64,000 bases of DNA from Megamerina dolium (lineage: Eukaryota; Arthropoda; Insecta; Diptera; Megamerinidae): positions 39,800,055 through 39,864,054 of the forward strand of contig OY978529.1 in the NCBI GenBank assembly GCA_963854835.1, given 5' to 3'. Position numbers and translations under genes: made by a program. Under the pieces are notes generated by a model. It saw only the letters and a program-made list of their open reading frames with translations, made no database searches and was not told the origin of the DNA. Positions 1-14,671 of the stretch are shown piece by piece (the first letter of the stretch is position 1; the number at the start of each line of letters is the position of its first letter).

Positions 1-69
1 AACATCCATATGGTCGATTACTATTTTGTTCCCGGTTCATGTTCACGATTCAGCATGTTCACGGTTCAG

Positions 70-300
70 CATCAGTTTTGTGGCACAACAACTGATTTTG
101 GACGACCTTCACGGAATTTGTCGACGACCGAACTACTACCACGATTGAATTCACAATACCAGCGATATATTGTGGTTTTTATGATGCTTTATTGCCATAT
201 AAAGAACTGAGTTCATCGACATATTCTTGTTGAGATAATCCATGTCGAAGTTTGTGAAAAATTATCCAACGAAAACCTTATCTTGAAATTTCCATTTTTT
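70..300 (-). pseudogene. mariner transposase N-terminal fragment, decayed
   Basis: Read on the minus strand, about 266 down to 73 encodes the helix-turn-helix half of a mariner transposase in two frames. The first frame gives HGLSQQEYVDELSSLYGNKA and then a stop. The second gives TTIYRWYCEFNRG and FREGRPKSVVVPQN, which is the usual order in mariner DNA-binding domains. A frameshift and stop separate the two blocks near 185. Below position 70 the sequence is scrambled by a short internal duplication (gttcatgttcacgattcagcatgttcac written in two overlapping parts), and the catalytic half would lie left of the window or is lost. The lineage differs from the mariner at 29 kb. Identification is by remembered family sequence. 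Confidence 0.75.
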
Positions 301-510
301 GGCCAATTTGATTTACTTAACTCACTGTAAACGAAACAAATAGCACAAAATAGTACATCAAAACGTTGTGAGCACGTTTCTGCTAAAAAATGTCAAACTT
401 TATTATGGTGTTGCCAGATTTTAGCTATTGACATTAGTGTTGCCAGATCCCGAATTATAAATAGCAGCCCTCGTATGATGAAAGAAAAAATGCTGATCTT
501 GCTTTCGATA

Positions 511-677
511 TCAAAAATAAAAATAAATAAAAATAAATGTGTGGTACTTATAGTTCCGAAGGACCCATTGGCGAAGCTTCTCTCCCAATACTGCTGCACG
601 TGTTAAATTCTGGACAGAACGGCATAACCCTTGTGACATCACATTTTCCTGAGGTTTATCACAGAGCTCTTTTAAAA
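511..677 (-). mobile_element. tRNA-derived SINE, 5'-truncated copy (3' half only)
   Basis: This shares long blocks with the fuller copies at 52.5 and 48.9 kb, for example the CACAGAGCTCTTTTA block and the GTGTTAAATT block. It begins on the + strand with the same A/T-rich tail (units of aaataaa) as the 52.5-kb copy. The tRNA-like head, which would sit at higher coordinates, is missing, as expected from 5' truncation during reverse transcription. Confidence 0.7.
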
Positions 678-689
678 TGAACTTCGGAA

Positions 690-5270
<4,581 letters not shown>

Positions 5271-5550
5271 GTCTACAGAAAATTTGTGAAATCTTATTTT
5301 CTTATAACGATTAATTTCCCTGGAAAAGTAGAATTTAAAACATATGGGTCATTCTCCGACAATCTACGAGACTGAGTAGTCTGAGACACCGAAATATCTT
5401 TGAACTTTAGTCTACAGAAAATTTGTGAAATAGTATTTCCTTATAACAATTAATTTCCCCTGGAAAGGTAGAATCTAAAACACATAAACCAAGGGTCATT
5501 CTCCGACAGTCTACGAGACTGAGTAGTCTGAGACACCGAAATATCTTTGT
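5271..5550. repeat. tandem duplication of a ~135-bp unit
   Basis: Two direct copies, 5271-5402 and 5410-5550, both start GTCTACAGAAAATTTGTGAAAT and end with GAGACACCGAAATATCTTTG. They differ by a few substitutions and a short insertion (cataaaccaag region) in the second. Each contains CTACGAGACTGAGTAGTCTG, which is partly self-complementary. There is no match to other repeats in the window. Confidence 0.9.
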
Positions 5551-5770
5551 AATCATATTATGCTCTTTCATAATTTGAACAGCATTTGACCTATCATGAT
5601 AAAGTTTACAGAATTATAATACATAAATGATTGACACCTTGGACTGAGAAAAATTCGCTCATAAAACTAAATTCCTCAGACTTTTCAGAGAAAGTTTTCA
5701 TGGTGTACGTTGGACCAACTAATTAGAACATCTTGCTTCAAACAATTAGCTATTACACCCACACCCTAAG

Positions 5771-6212
5771 TTAGGTTAGGTTATGTGGCTGGCCTCTCTC
5801 TGAGAGGACACACTTAGATCAGAAAGACCCATTGTAGTACCACCGAGCTTCTCTTCCGATACTGTTGTGCGTATTAAATTTGAACAGCATTAGAAGGGAC
5901 CTACTTATATTAGTCGGTTCCGAACGGCAGAATCCTTGAGACGTCACTTTAACTTAGTTTTGTCACCTGCACAAAAGATCTTCAGGTCGCGGTGCTTCAT
6001 AGCCTCAATAATAATAGTTTTATAACAGAGCTTTTTTAAGAAGCATTTTTTGCAAATTGTTACTATCGGAAAAATTGCCAATTCTTGCCGGCAGGTGGGA
6101 AAGAATAATCTTTTCGATATAAAATTTTGTTATGCTTCAGCAGGGGATTGAACTCACGACCTATAGATCAGAAGGCCAACGCACTAACCACTGAGCTACG
6201 ACATCCACTAAT
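5771..6212 (-). mobile_element. tRNA-derived SINE, full-length copy A
   Basis: On the minus strand the element starts near 6206 with a tRNA-like head: an A box TAGCTCAGTGG followed by a B box GAGTTCAATCC, in tRNA spacing. About 350 bp of unrelated body follow, shared with the other copies (CACTTAGATCAGAAAG, ACCGAGCTTCTCTTCC on the + strand). The 3' end is a TTAGG-type tail next to TATGTGGCT. ACACCCTAAG (5761-5770) and ACATCCTAAG (6213-6222) look like a 10-bp target-site duplication with one mismatch. A Pol III internal promoter is implied. It is not a tRNA gene, because the 3' half of a tRNA is replaced by SINE body. Confidence 0.85.
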
Positions 6213-6329
6213 ACATCCTAAGATATATTTATGTACAAGTATAAGTGAGTTGATAGGGCTATGTCTAAAATTATTTTTTCTTCATCTGTTTGTCTGACAA
6301 TATTTTTTTCTGGACGATAGTTACCTTAA

Positions 6330-6770
6330 TTATAGAGCGAGCAAGGTGAAAATTGGAAGTTAAGATTATTTCTGCCTACAAACGAATATGTTAAAAAATA
6401 ATCGGGTAATCGAACAAAAGTCACGCCTTCCTCCTATGCAAAAGTATGTTTTCGAAATGTATGTTTTCATATTTTGGGCATGAAATTATAATTTTGACAA
6501 TAAACGTAAAGTTATGTCATCAAAACTATGCCTATTTTCCGTATAAAATTATATTTTCGAATATTTGTTTGTTGATCTTATATATGAACGTATATGTATG
6601 TAAAGCTATAAGTCTATAGCTCAACATGCAGGATTATATTTATTCAAAAAGCAAGCGAATATACAAATGGAGGTTATCATATAAAAACTAAGCCTACCTC
6701 CAGCACAAAAGTATGTTCTTCGCAATGACAATATGTCTATCGTCAGAAGTTCTTCCTATGGAAAATTAAT
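6330..6770. repeat. short array of the 153-bp repeat family (about 3 degenerate units)
   Basis: Contains the marker motif of the family (CTCCTATGCAAAAGTATG near 6431 and CCTACCTCCAGCACAAAAGT near 6693), preceded by the cgaacaaaagtcacgcc-type block. Orientation matches the 37-kb array. The units are strongly diverged. Confidence 0.5.
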
Positions 6771-7855
6771 AACTTCATCTCTCTCATGACAATGGAAACT
6801 TATATGAAGTAACTCTATATTAATTGATTCTAATTGGTACATTTCTCAAATTAACCAACAAAGAGTATAGATATCGCTTATGAGTAATTTAGTAATTTAA
6901 TCACTCCAAACCAAAGACATTAAACTGCTCCTCCAAATTTTTAGTAGAGATATAAACATATATATGTATATTTAATGAAATATGCTCTCCATCTCCATAT
7001 ACGAGTACTTCTAACAAGTCCATTATATTTATGAAACTAGCTAAATGGCCAAATAAACTATGTGCTAACACGTATTTAAATATACTCATCCTAATATTTG
7101 AATATATGAGTATGTATTCATAAAAAATAACAACATTCGACATACTACAAAATTAATAGAGTTGATTATATTTGCCGTTGTTGCTGTTGCTGTTGTTTTT
7201 ATTACTATCATACTGTAACTATATACAATACATATACTCGTATACATACATATTTCATTAGTAGTATCAAAATGAATTTTATATTCAGTAAAATTTTAAA
7301 TTAGCTTTGTTATATCTGATACATACACACACACCCATGAATATACATTTAACCGAAAAATACCAACAGAGTTACCCATTCATTCATATTCTATATTCAT
7401 ATATATATATGTATATTGCATATGAAAAGAAGAGTATATGTTTTGTGGATTTGCAGCATCATATTCATTTGCTTATTCATTCATTTATTCATTCATCCAT
7501 GCATACATTTATTCATTTAAAGTACATACTTGCTGTATAACTATGTATATATTTGTGTGTGTGTGTGTGTGTGAGTATAAAAGTAAAAGTGTATATGTAT
7601 TTACATAATGTATTTTTTAAGTAATTGTGCCAAAAAGCCACATTTATAAGGTTTGTGTTGAATTAGTTGCAGTTTTGTGCTTGTGAATTGTGGTGGTTTT
7701 CATAAATGCTATTTGTATGTGTGTTATTATACTAACAATGTATCTGTCTGGGTATTTGTTATTTTAATGTAATGCGTTAATTAAGTTTAAATATTTACTC
7801 ATCTTTTGTTTTGTCAATTGCTACTTTCTTTTTTTGAAATTAAGTGAAAGCTAAT
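6771..7855. other. non-coding stretch, microsatellite-rich
   Basis: No exon recognised. Contains a (GTT)-rich run near 7175-7200, a degenerate CATT run around 7440-7515 and (GT)n at about 7553-7573. Confidence 0.55.
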
Positions 7856-7859
7856 GAGG

Positions 7860-9450
7860 TATTATTCAAACTTGAAGGCAAAACATACTTTTATATGGAA
7901 GGTATGCATAGTTTTCATATGATGATGGCCAATTTTACCCATATTTGCTTATTGATAAAAATAATTTTACATTACAAGTTGCAGCGCTTCATTTTTTTAT
8001 ATTTCTGTGCTTAAAATCGCAAAACATACACTCCAAAACATATTTTTGTATGGAAGGTTGGTGTGATTTTCATCCGATGACGACCAATTACAGTCATATT
8101 TGCTAATTGGTCAAAAAAATTATTTGTACGAAATTTCAGCTCAATAACTTTATATTTCTGTTCTCAAAAGGGCAAGATATATATTCGAAAATATATTTTT
8201 GTATGGAAGGTATGTGTGATTTTTATACGATGACGACCAATTTCACCCATATTTGCTGATTGGTCAAAATAATTATTTGTACGAAATTTCAGCTCAATAA
8301 CCTTATATTTCAGTTCTCAAAAGTGCAAGATATATATTCGAAAGTATATTTTTGTATGGAAGGTATGTGTGATTTTCATACGATTACGACCGATTGCAGC
8401 CATTATTGTTCATTGATCAAATTAATATTATATACCGATTTTCAGCACCATAACTTTATATTTCTGAGCTCTAACCCGTAAAACATACATTCGTAAATAT
8501 AGCTTTGTATGTAAGGTTAGAGTAGTTTGCATCCGTTGAATGCTTATTTCAGCAATATAGGCTTATTGATCAAAATAATTTTATGCAGCAAAATTTCATC
8601 GCTATAACCTGATATTTCTATGCTCCGATCCTCAAAACATACAATTGGAGACATATTCTTGTTTGGAAGGTAGTCGTGATTTTCATCCGATGATTCCCAT
8701 ATTTGGCCTTCTTTTCAGTTTGCTCAAAATAATCTTATATGCTGCGTTTCAGCTCTATAACTTTATATTACTGTGTATCAAATCGGAAAACATACATTCG
8801 AAGGTATATTTTTGTATAGAAGGTAAGCGTGGGTTTTATCCGACATTGACTAATTTCGAGCTCATCAACTCGTTGGTAAAAATAATCTCATGTGCTTAAT
8901 TTCAGCCTGATTACTTAATGTTTTTGCCTTCAAACTCGGGTAATATATATTCGAAAACTAACTTTTGTATAGGAGAAATTTGTAGTTTTCATCTGAATTC
9001 AACCGTACTGATACATATTTGTTCTGTGAGTAATATACTTCCACACGTTTAGTTTTAACTCTATAGCTCTATAGTTGGGAGCGTAAAGTGAGGAGATACA
9101 TGTTCGAAACCACATTTTTGTATGATAGGTAGTCGTAGTTTTCATATGATTTCGCTCAATCCTACACTCCTTTATTCTTTGCCAACAGTGGTCTTCTGTA
9201 GCGAGTTTTAGCTCAATGGATTTATAAATAAGATAATTAAGCGAAAAAACATATGTTCGAAAATATATTTTTGTATGGGAAGCACGTCGAGTTTTCATCC
9301 AATTTCGACCATTTTCAAAATTCACTAAATTCTGGTTAAATTGATGTTCCACAATGAGGATTAGCTCAATAGATTTATGTTTAACCCAACAATGCCAAAA
9401 AATGTATATTCGAAAACATATTTTTGTATGAAAAGTATATCGAATTTTGT
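7860..9450 (+). repeat. degenerate tandem array, 153-bp unit, about 11 copies
   Basis: The marker TTTTGTATGGAAGGT recurs at about 7892, 8048, 8201, 8353, 8507, 8662, 8813, 8967, 9117, 9271 and 9425, with spacings of 150-156 bp. Each unit then has a GTGATTTTCATCCGATGACG-like block, a CAATTTCA block, a TTTCAGCTCAATAACTTTAT block and an AAACATACATTCGAAA block. The array ends about 75 bp before the splice acceptor of the first visible LRR exon. The same unit occurs at 19, 24.7-26 and 37.2-38.5 kb. Divergence between units is high, so the array is old. Confidence 0.9.
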
Positions 9451-9527
9451 GTAGCTTAAATTTTCAAACTTCACTCAATTGTCACACTCGTGCTATAATT
9501 TCTTTATCTTCCTCTTTTCCCTTGCAG

Positions 9528-9638
9528 CACAATGACTCACTCTCTGATGACACTGGATATTTCAGGGAATAAAATGCAGCACATACCATTGGAAGCTCTG
9601 CAAAGACTACACTCGTTAACGAGATTAGTAGCACAAAG
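9528..9638 (+). CDS. chaoptin-type LRR protein, internal exon (first one visible)
   Basis: The exon is preceded by a pyrimidine-rich tract ending CTTGCAG (to 9527) and followed by the donor AG|GTGCGT. It encodes TMTHSLMTLDISGNKMQHI and PLEALQRLHSLTRLVAQ, giving one LRR (LDISGNKMQHIP) and the start of the next. Both ends are split codons. The first base completes a codon whose first two bases lie on an unseen upstream exon. The last two (AG) join A at 9744 to make Arg, continuing the LRR as QRNHITSLEGNW. The 111-bp length, good splice signals and perfect in-frame LRR continuation make this solid. The signal peptide and first LRRs are not in the window as far as can be seen. Confidence 0.9.
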
Positions 9639-9743
9639 GTGCGTTCCAATTTCTCTAATAATTTCTTAAAATCATATATTTTATTCTTATGTCCACAAAA
9701 ATGTTTTGCAAATTTATATGCATTATTCATACAAATTTTCCAG
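9639..9743 (+). other. short intron (105 bp) of the LRR gene
   Basis: GT at 9639 and AG at 9742-9743, with a TTTTCCAG acceptor. The ATG at 9706 that opens the long frame lies inside this intron, so it is not the start codon. Confidence 0.9.
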
Positions 9744-12700
9744 AAATCATATTACCAGCTTAGAGGGTAATTGGGAGGCACTGCATGATACGCTAAGATC
9801 TCTGCATTTATCAGGTAATGACCTCACCGAGATCTCACCGAATGCTTTGCATGAGAATGGCAATGGTGGTGTTGGTGCTGGTGGCGGTGCATACCCTTCG
9901 AGTCTGGCCGCAATTCAAACACTCGGCACACGTGATGAACAGCTGAGAGGAAGTCACGCAAGTATAAATGCTTTGCCTGTGAATCCTCATCTCCATAGTA
10001 ATAATCATGTTAATGGCAAGCCGTTTAATAAATTGCAAAAGCTGCTGTGGCTCGATTTATCGAACAATCGCATTTATCACATAGCTCCAAATTTTCTGCC
10101 ACGTTCTCTAGTCACCATCGATTTGTCGAGCAATTTGTTGGCTACATTTCCACAGCAACTTTTTGAACATTTGCACGAACTGCGCATCATCAGTCTGCGT
10201 GATAATCTACTGAAGGGGGTGCAGACAAAGGAGTTGCGTCTCGTGCGTATGCACTTGGAGAAACTCGATTTGGGTCTGAATCTCATTGAGGAGCTGGAGA
10301 CGGATTGGTTTTTAAACAACTACTCTGATGTGCATGTGCGCGCTTTGAATCTGGAAAAGAATTTCATCCTGCAGATACCACCAGCCGTGTTCAAGGGCAC
10401 CGGCATTGTACATCTAGTGCTGGCCTTCAATGCCATCGAGCGAATACATGTGAATGCCTTTGAGGGCATAACCGATACACTAGAGTATCTGGATTTGGAG
10501 CGCAACAATCTGAATACGGTGCCGGGCGCCATACGTACGCTGCATAAGCTCAAGTATCTCTACCTCGCTTCGAATAACATCTGCCACCTCAACAATTTGC
10601 CCGATTTCACGGAGAATTTACGGGTGCTGAGCTTGAGTGGCAACAACTTTACAACGATACCAATCTTGGGTCTGAAAAACTTCACCCAACTGTCCTATCT
10701 GAATATGGGCTATAATACCATCGCCGACATACCGGAAGGCGTTTTTGCCGTCGATGGCTGGGGCTCCAATTTACAGACAATTCTGCTGCGCAACAACAGA
10801 ATCACTCATCTACATTTGGGCTCCTTCATAGGGCTCGATCAAATACAGGAAATTAGTTTAAGCTTCAACGACATTACCATTGATCATTCGATGATTTTTG
10901 AGAACGTTTCACGTACGTTGAAGATACTAGAACTCTCATTCGCTGTATTTCCGGCACGCAGCCTAGAATCCATTGATCCGCTGGATGCCCTTCAGCCGTT
11001 GTCTCAACTTATGTGGCTTGGTTTGGATAATAATAATCTGAAGACCATCTCGAATGAGTCATTTGCGAATATGCGCGAACTGAGCTATATCAATCTGAGC
11101 TTCAATCAGTTAAAACATCTGCCCCAAGGTCTATTCATACCCGGCATACACAATCACATTGTCGAAATAGATCTGTCGTACAATGGATTGGAGCACTTAG
11201 CACCGAAGACCTTTTACAATCTGGGCGATTTGCAGACACTGAATTTGCAATCGAATAAATTGCGAACGATCGATAAGCATGCCTTTTACAATTTGGAATT
11301 TTTGCGCTACATCGATCTGTCCTACAATCATTTGTACAATATATCGCTTGGTGCATTTACGATAATGCCCAATCTGGCTGTCCTGGATTTGATGCATAAT
11401 AATCTGTGTTCGGTATCGTTGAAGATGTTCCACTTTGTTTCGAATACATCGACGCCGTTGAAGCTAAATCTTACGTACAATCGATTGACTCACTTCGAGG
11501 ATCACTTAAGCTCATACATGTACATCTATCATCTGGATATAAGTCACAATTTCATACATAAACCGGATAGTTTTGCGAATCTTGCCAACACTCTGAGATT
11601 CCTAAATCTAGCTCATAATGCGATCTCTAGTTTGGGCAATCATGCATTCGGTGATTTAGAGTTCCTGGAAATACTAAACCTGTCGCACAACAATCTAACG
11701 TCGGTTCGAAGGCGCAGCTTTCAGGGACTGAATAGCCTGCAGGAACTTGATCTCAGCCACAACCACCTGGATCAACTGCAAGTGGAACAGTTTTCAAATT
11801 TACGCAAGCTCCGCATACTGCACATCAGATCGAATCGTTTGCGTGCACTCACGCGTGAGATCTTTATGAACACTCGGCTCGAGTACCTCGATATTTCCGA
11901 CAATCAGTTGTCCGTATGGCCAGTGCCGGCTTTCTCCGACGTGGGCTTCACCTTGCGCAGCATTCAAATGGCGCACAACTTATTGGAGTACTTGGATTCG
12001 AGCATGTTTATCAACTCGCAGTTTCTGTACGACATCAATTTGGCACGCAACAAGATCACAGTGTTGCCAGACAACACATTCACATTCCTAAATAATCTTA
12101 CCAATTTGGATTTGTCGCAAAATCCATTGGTGACCACCAATCTGAAAGAGGTCTTCCTGCATACGCCACGTCTACGGCGTCTACGCATCAGTGCAATGGG
12201 CTTATATGTGCTGCCACAGCTAAGCTTGCCACTATTGTCACATCTGGATGTGAGTGGTAATTACCTGCAAGAGTTATCGTCGTTGCATGAAATGCGTCAG
12301 CTGCGCCATGTGAATATCTCCCACAATAAGATTGTGAACGCCAGCTGTGCCGTAGAGCATTTACCAAATTCGGTGCGTGTCCTTGACTTAGCACATAATC
12401 CTCTTCGTCGCATTACATTGCACGATATGTTGAGTTTGCGTCATTTAGCGGAATTAAATTTGCTCGACATTAAAGTAACGAATCCACTGGCATTTGCTAA
12501 ACTACGCTCATTGCGCAAACTCCACCTGACTTCGCACCAGAATTTGGGAGAGATCGTCTCTCGTATACCAGGACTACAGGAATTGTATATTCATTGTGTC
12601 GAAATGAATATTGGTGCGCAATTTTTCGCGAAATTAGTGAACAATACTAAATTGCAAATTGTCGAAATCTATGGTGGCAATGTGCAAACGATTTCACCTG

Positions 12701-13050
12701 ATGCTCTGAATGGACTTGCACGCAATCAACATTTGCGGGTGAAAATTTCACATACGAAAATATCCGATTTACCACCTGGCATCTTCTATACGCTGCGCAT
12801 GGTGCCACATCTTTCCATCGATATATCGCATAATAAGATTAACGCCTTGGCAGCGGATAGCTTTTATCCGAATAAAACATATTGGGATACTGTGGGGACA
12901 CGCAGCATAATGGGCGGTCTGGATACATCGCATAATCCACTCGAATGCGAATGCGGTCTGGTGTGGTTTGGCCATTGGCTGCGACGTTGGTTGCGCGAAT
13001 CGGCGCAAATTAAGGTGATACAAAAGGATGTCATGAAACGTATGGTGCAG
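9744..13050 (+). CDS. chaoptin-type LRR cell-surface protein, main exon
   Basis: This 3307-bp exon encodes about 1102 residues, almost wholly LRRs of the typical 24-residue class (xLxxLxLxxNxLxxIPxxxFxxL). With the upstream exon I count about 42 repeats. Clear examples are LWLDLSNNRIYHIAP, LEILNLSHNNLTSVRRRSF and LQELDLSHNHLDQLQVEQF. A Gly/Asn/His-rich insert of about 58 residues (9853-10026) breaks the array after the third visible repeat. Many N-x-S/T sites suggest glycosylation. The array ends in NPLECECGLVWFGHWL, the first half of an LRRCT cap. Such proteins (Drosophila chaoptin and its paralogues, including artichoke) act in cell adhesion or the extracellular matrix. I cannot tell which paralogue this is; chaoptin itself seems unlikely from remembered sequence. 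The frame has no stops and base use is much richer in G and C than its surroundings. It ends in CAG|GTGAGT, phase 0. Confidence 0.93.
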
Positions 13051-14497
13051 GTGAGTGATTGTCATTTGTTCATAATTTGCGGGTAGTCGTGCATTCGCTT
13101 TGTAAAATTTTAGTTAACATTTTTGAGGTAGAAATGTTGTCAAGGTCAACTTTTTAAATAAAATTTTACAGATTATTCCCAAGACACCTGTTACAACTTT
13201 TGAGCGAGCGATTGTAGCCTGGCATTGTCTGAAGGGGAACTAATTCTTAATGATTCCAGTTAATTATAACCATTAAAAAACAGTTCGGTCGTTCTATTTG
13301 TCGCTTCGATTTAAATATTTTCAATTCTTGTGGCGCTTGTTCGCAAAAATTATGTAAGGTCTGACGTTGTTGTGTTGGGAACCTTTCATGTTAATGATTT
13401 CTGTACGATTCTGGTTAAAGATGCCTTTCAAACAATTTGGTTGTTGTTGTTGTAACAATATTTTTCACTGAGTTGACAATTCTTGACCTAGAATGAGCAG
13501 GGTATGTTCCGGGACGAAGACCCGATTGCCTTGGGAATACTTCAAACAGTTTGGTCATTGGATGTGATAATTTCAGATGGGAATTATTTCTTAATGATCA
13601 ATTCTGATCGATTCTAATCAAAAATAATGTTTAAATAGTCTAGTTGTACGATAAGTATTTTGTCGGAACAGCAACAGCCGGTTCCAATATCATTGAGATT
13701 CCATCCATCATAGAGCCAAACCTTCCTGACCATATTTTGAGCTACTTTGCCATCCATAACATATAGAAGTTTGCGTAAAACATTTTCGTGGGTGACTCAT
13801 TGGCATTAATCAGCATTTGTTTCAAATTCGACTTCTTTTCGTTGCCAGTTTCAGCAGTGATTTCATCTGCGAGCTACCACAGAAACGATTTTTATTTTTA
13901 ATGATACAAATGGCACTCAATTAAACAGTGATCATTTTCAATGGTTAGACGGAGCTTCTTCGCAGTGTTTCTTGTAGAGTTTTTCGATGGTTTTTGCGAC
14001 ATGAGTCACATCCACAGCTGTTGCAATGTCACTTCCGCGAGCTTTAAATTGTGGAAACAATCTTTGGTGCAATTTTCCTCTGCACTTCCGATTTTTCTTT
14101 CTCTCAGAGCCGGTTTGCTATGATTTATTCTAGATTCGGTCACACATTTAATGAACTTTATAAAAAATTTCACAGAGCGTATTTTTATTGCTACCCAAAA
14201 ATTCATATAAATGTCTATTAAATTAATTGTTTATATACTTTTTACATATACTTCTATTATTTTCAATAATTTCTATTAATAATTTCTATTTTTTATTATT
14301 TCTAAAATAATTTTTTTAATTTTCATTCCTACACGAACCAAGCTACCCTTATCCGCAAGTGATATGCGCGTAAGCCTTGTTATTATTTTTCTATATGCAA
14401 TTCTATATAATTTATAATTACTGCTAATTAATGAAAAAACAATTTTAATAATTTTTATTTCATAATCCTAATATTTCTTCCTCCCCTACACAAATAG
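13051..14497 (+). other. last intron of the LRR gene (1447 bp), with an unidentified transposon-like remnant
   Basis: Donor GTGAGT, acceptor CTACACAAATAG, phase 0. Most is AT-rich. About 13660-14190 is less AT-rich and, on the minus strand, gives fragments such as KARGSDIATAVDVTHVAK and VMDGKVAQNMVRKVW in different frames. These look like an old coding relic, perhaps of a transposon, but I do not recognise the family. Confidence 0.8.
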
Positions 14498-14671
14498 CGA
14501 GCACGGGCCAATACTTGTCATGATCCAACCACAAATCGTCGATTGCCAATATTGGAAATTTTCCCTGAAGATTTGCTGTGTCAGGCGAGTGCTCTAAGCA
14601 GTTCTAGTGGTCGTTTATTTTTGCTATCATTTATTGCGATCATTTTGCCACTCTTCACAATGTCACTTTGA
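14498..14671 (+). CDS. chaoptin-type LRR protein, terminal exon: end of LRRCT and GPI signal
   Basis: It joins in frame after codon GTG CAG at 13050 and encodes 57 residues plus TGA. The two cysteines needed to complete the LRRCT cap are here (RANTCHDP and EDLLCQAS), matching the CxC of the previous exon. Next come a small-residue stretch ASALSSSSG, where an anchor could attach, and a hydrophobic tail RLFLLSFIAIILPLFTMSL that runs to the stop. A short hydrophobic tail with no cytoplasmic extension is the hallmark of a GPI signal, as in chaoptin. With this exon the visible protein is 1196 residues. Candidate poly(A) signals downstream are ATTAAA near 14720 and AATAAA near 15729; I cannot choose between them. 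Confidence 0.9.
   Translation, partial: RARANTCHDPTTNRRLPILEIFPEDLLCQASALSSSSGRLFLLSFIAIILPLFTMSL

Noticed and set aside
6140..6206. A tRNA gene on the minus strand
   Set aside because: The A and B boxes are tRNA-like, but no acceptor stem closes and the sequence continues into the body shared with three other copies, so it is a SINE head.
9706..9743. ATG at 9706 as the start of the LRR protein
   Set aside because: It lies in a 105-bp intron between a donor at 9639 and an acceptor at 9743. The upstream exon continues the LRR in frame, so this is not a translation start.
10077..12394. Several minus-strand frames opposite the LRR exon
   Set aside because: These are antisense shadows of the LRR coding sequence, with no recognisable motif and no splice or start context.
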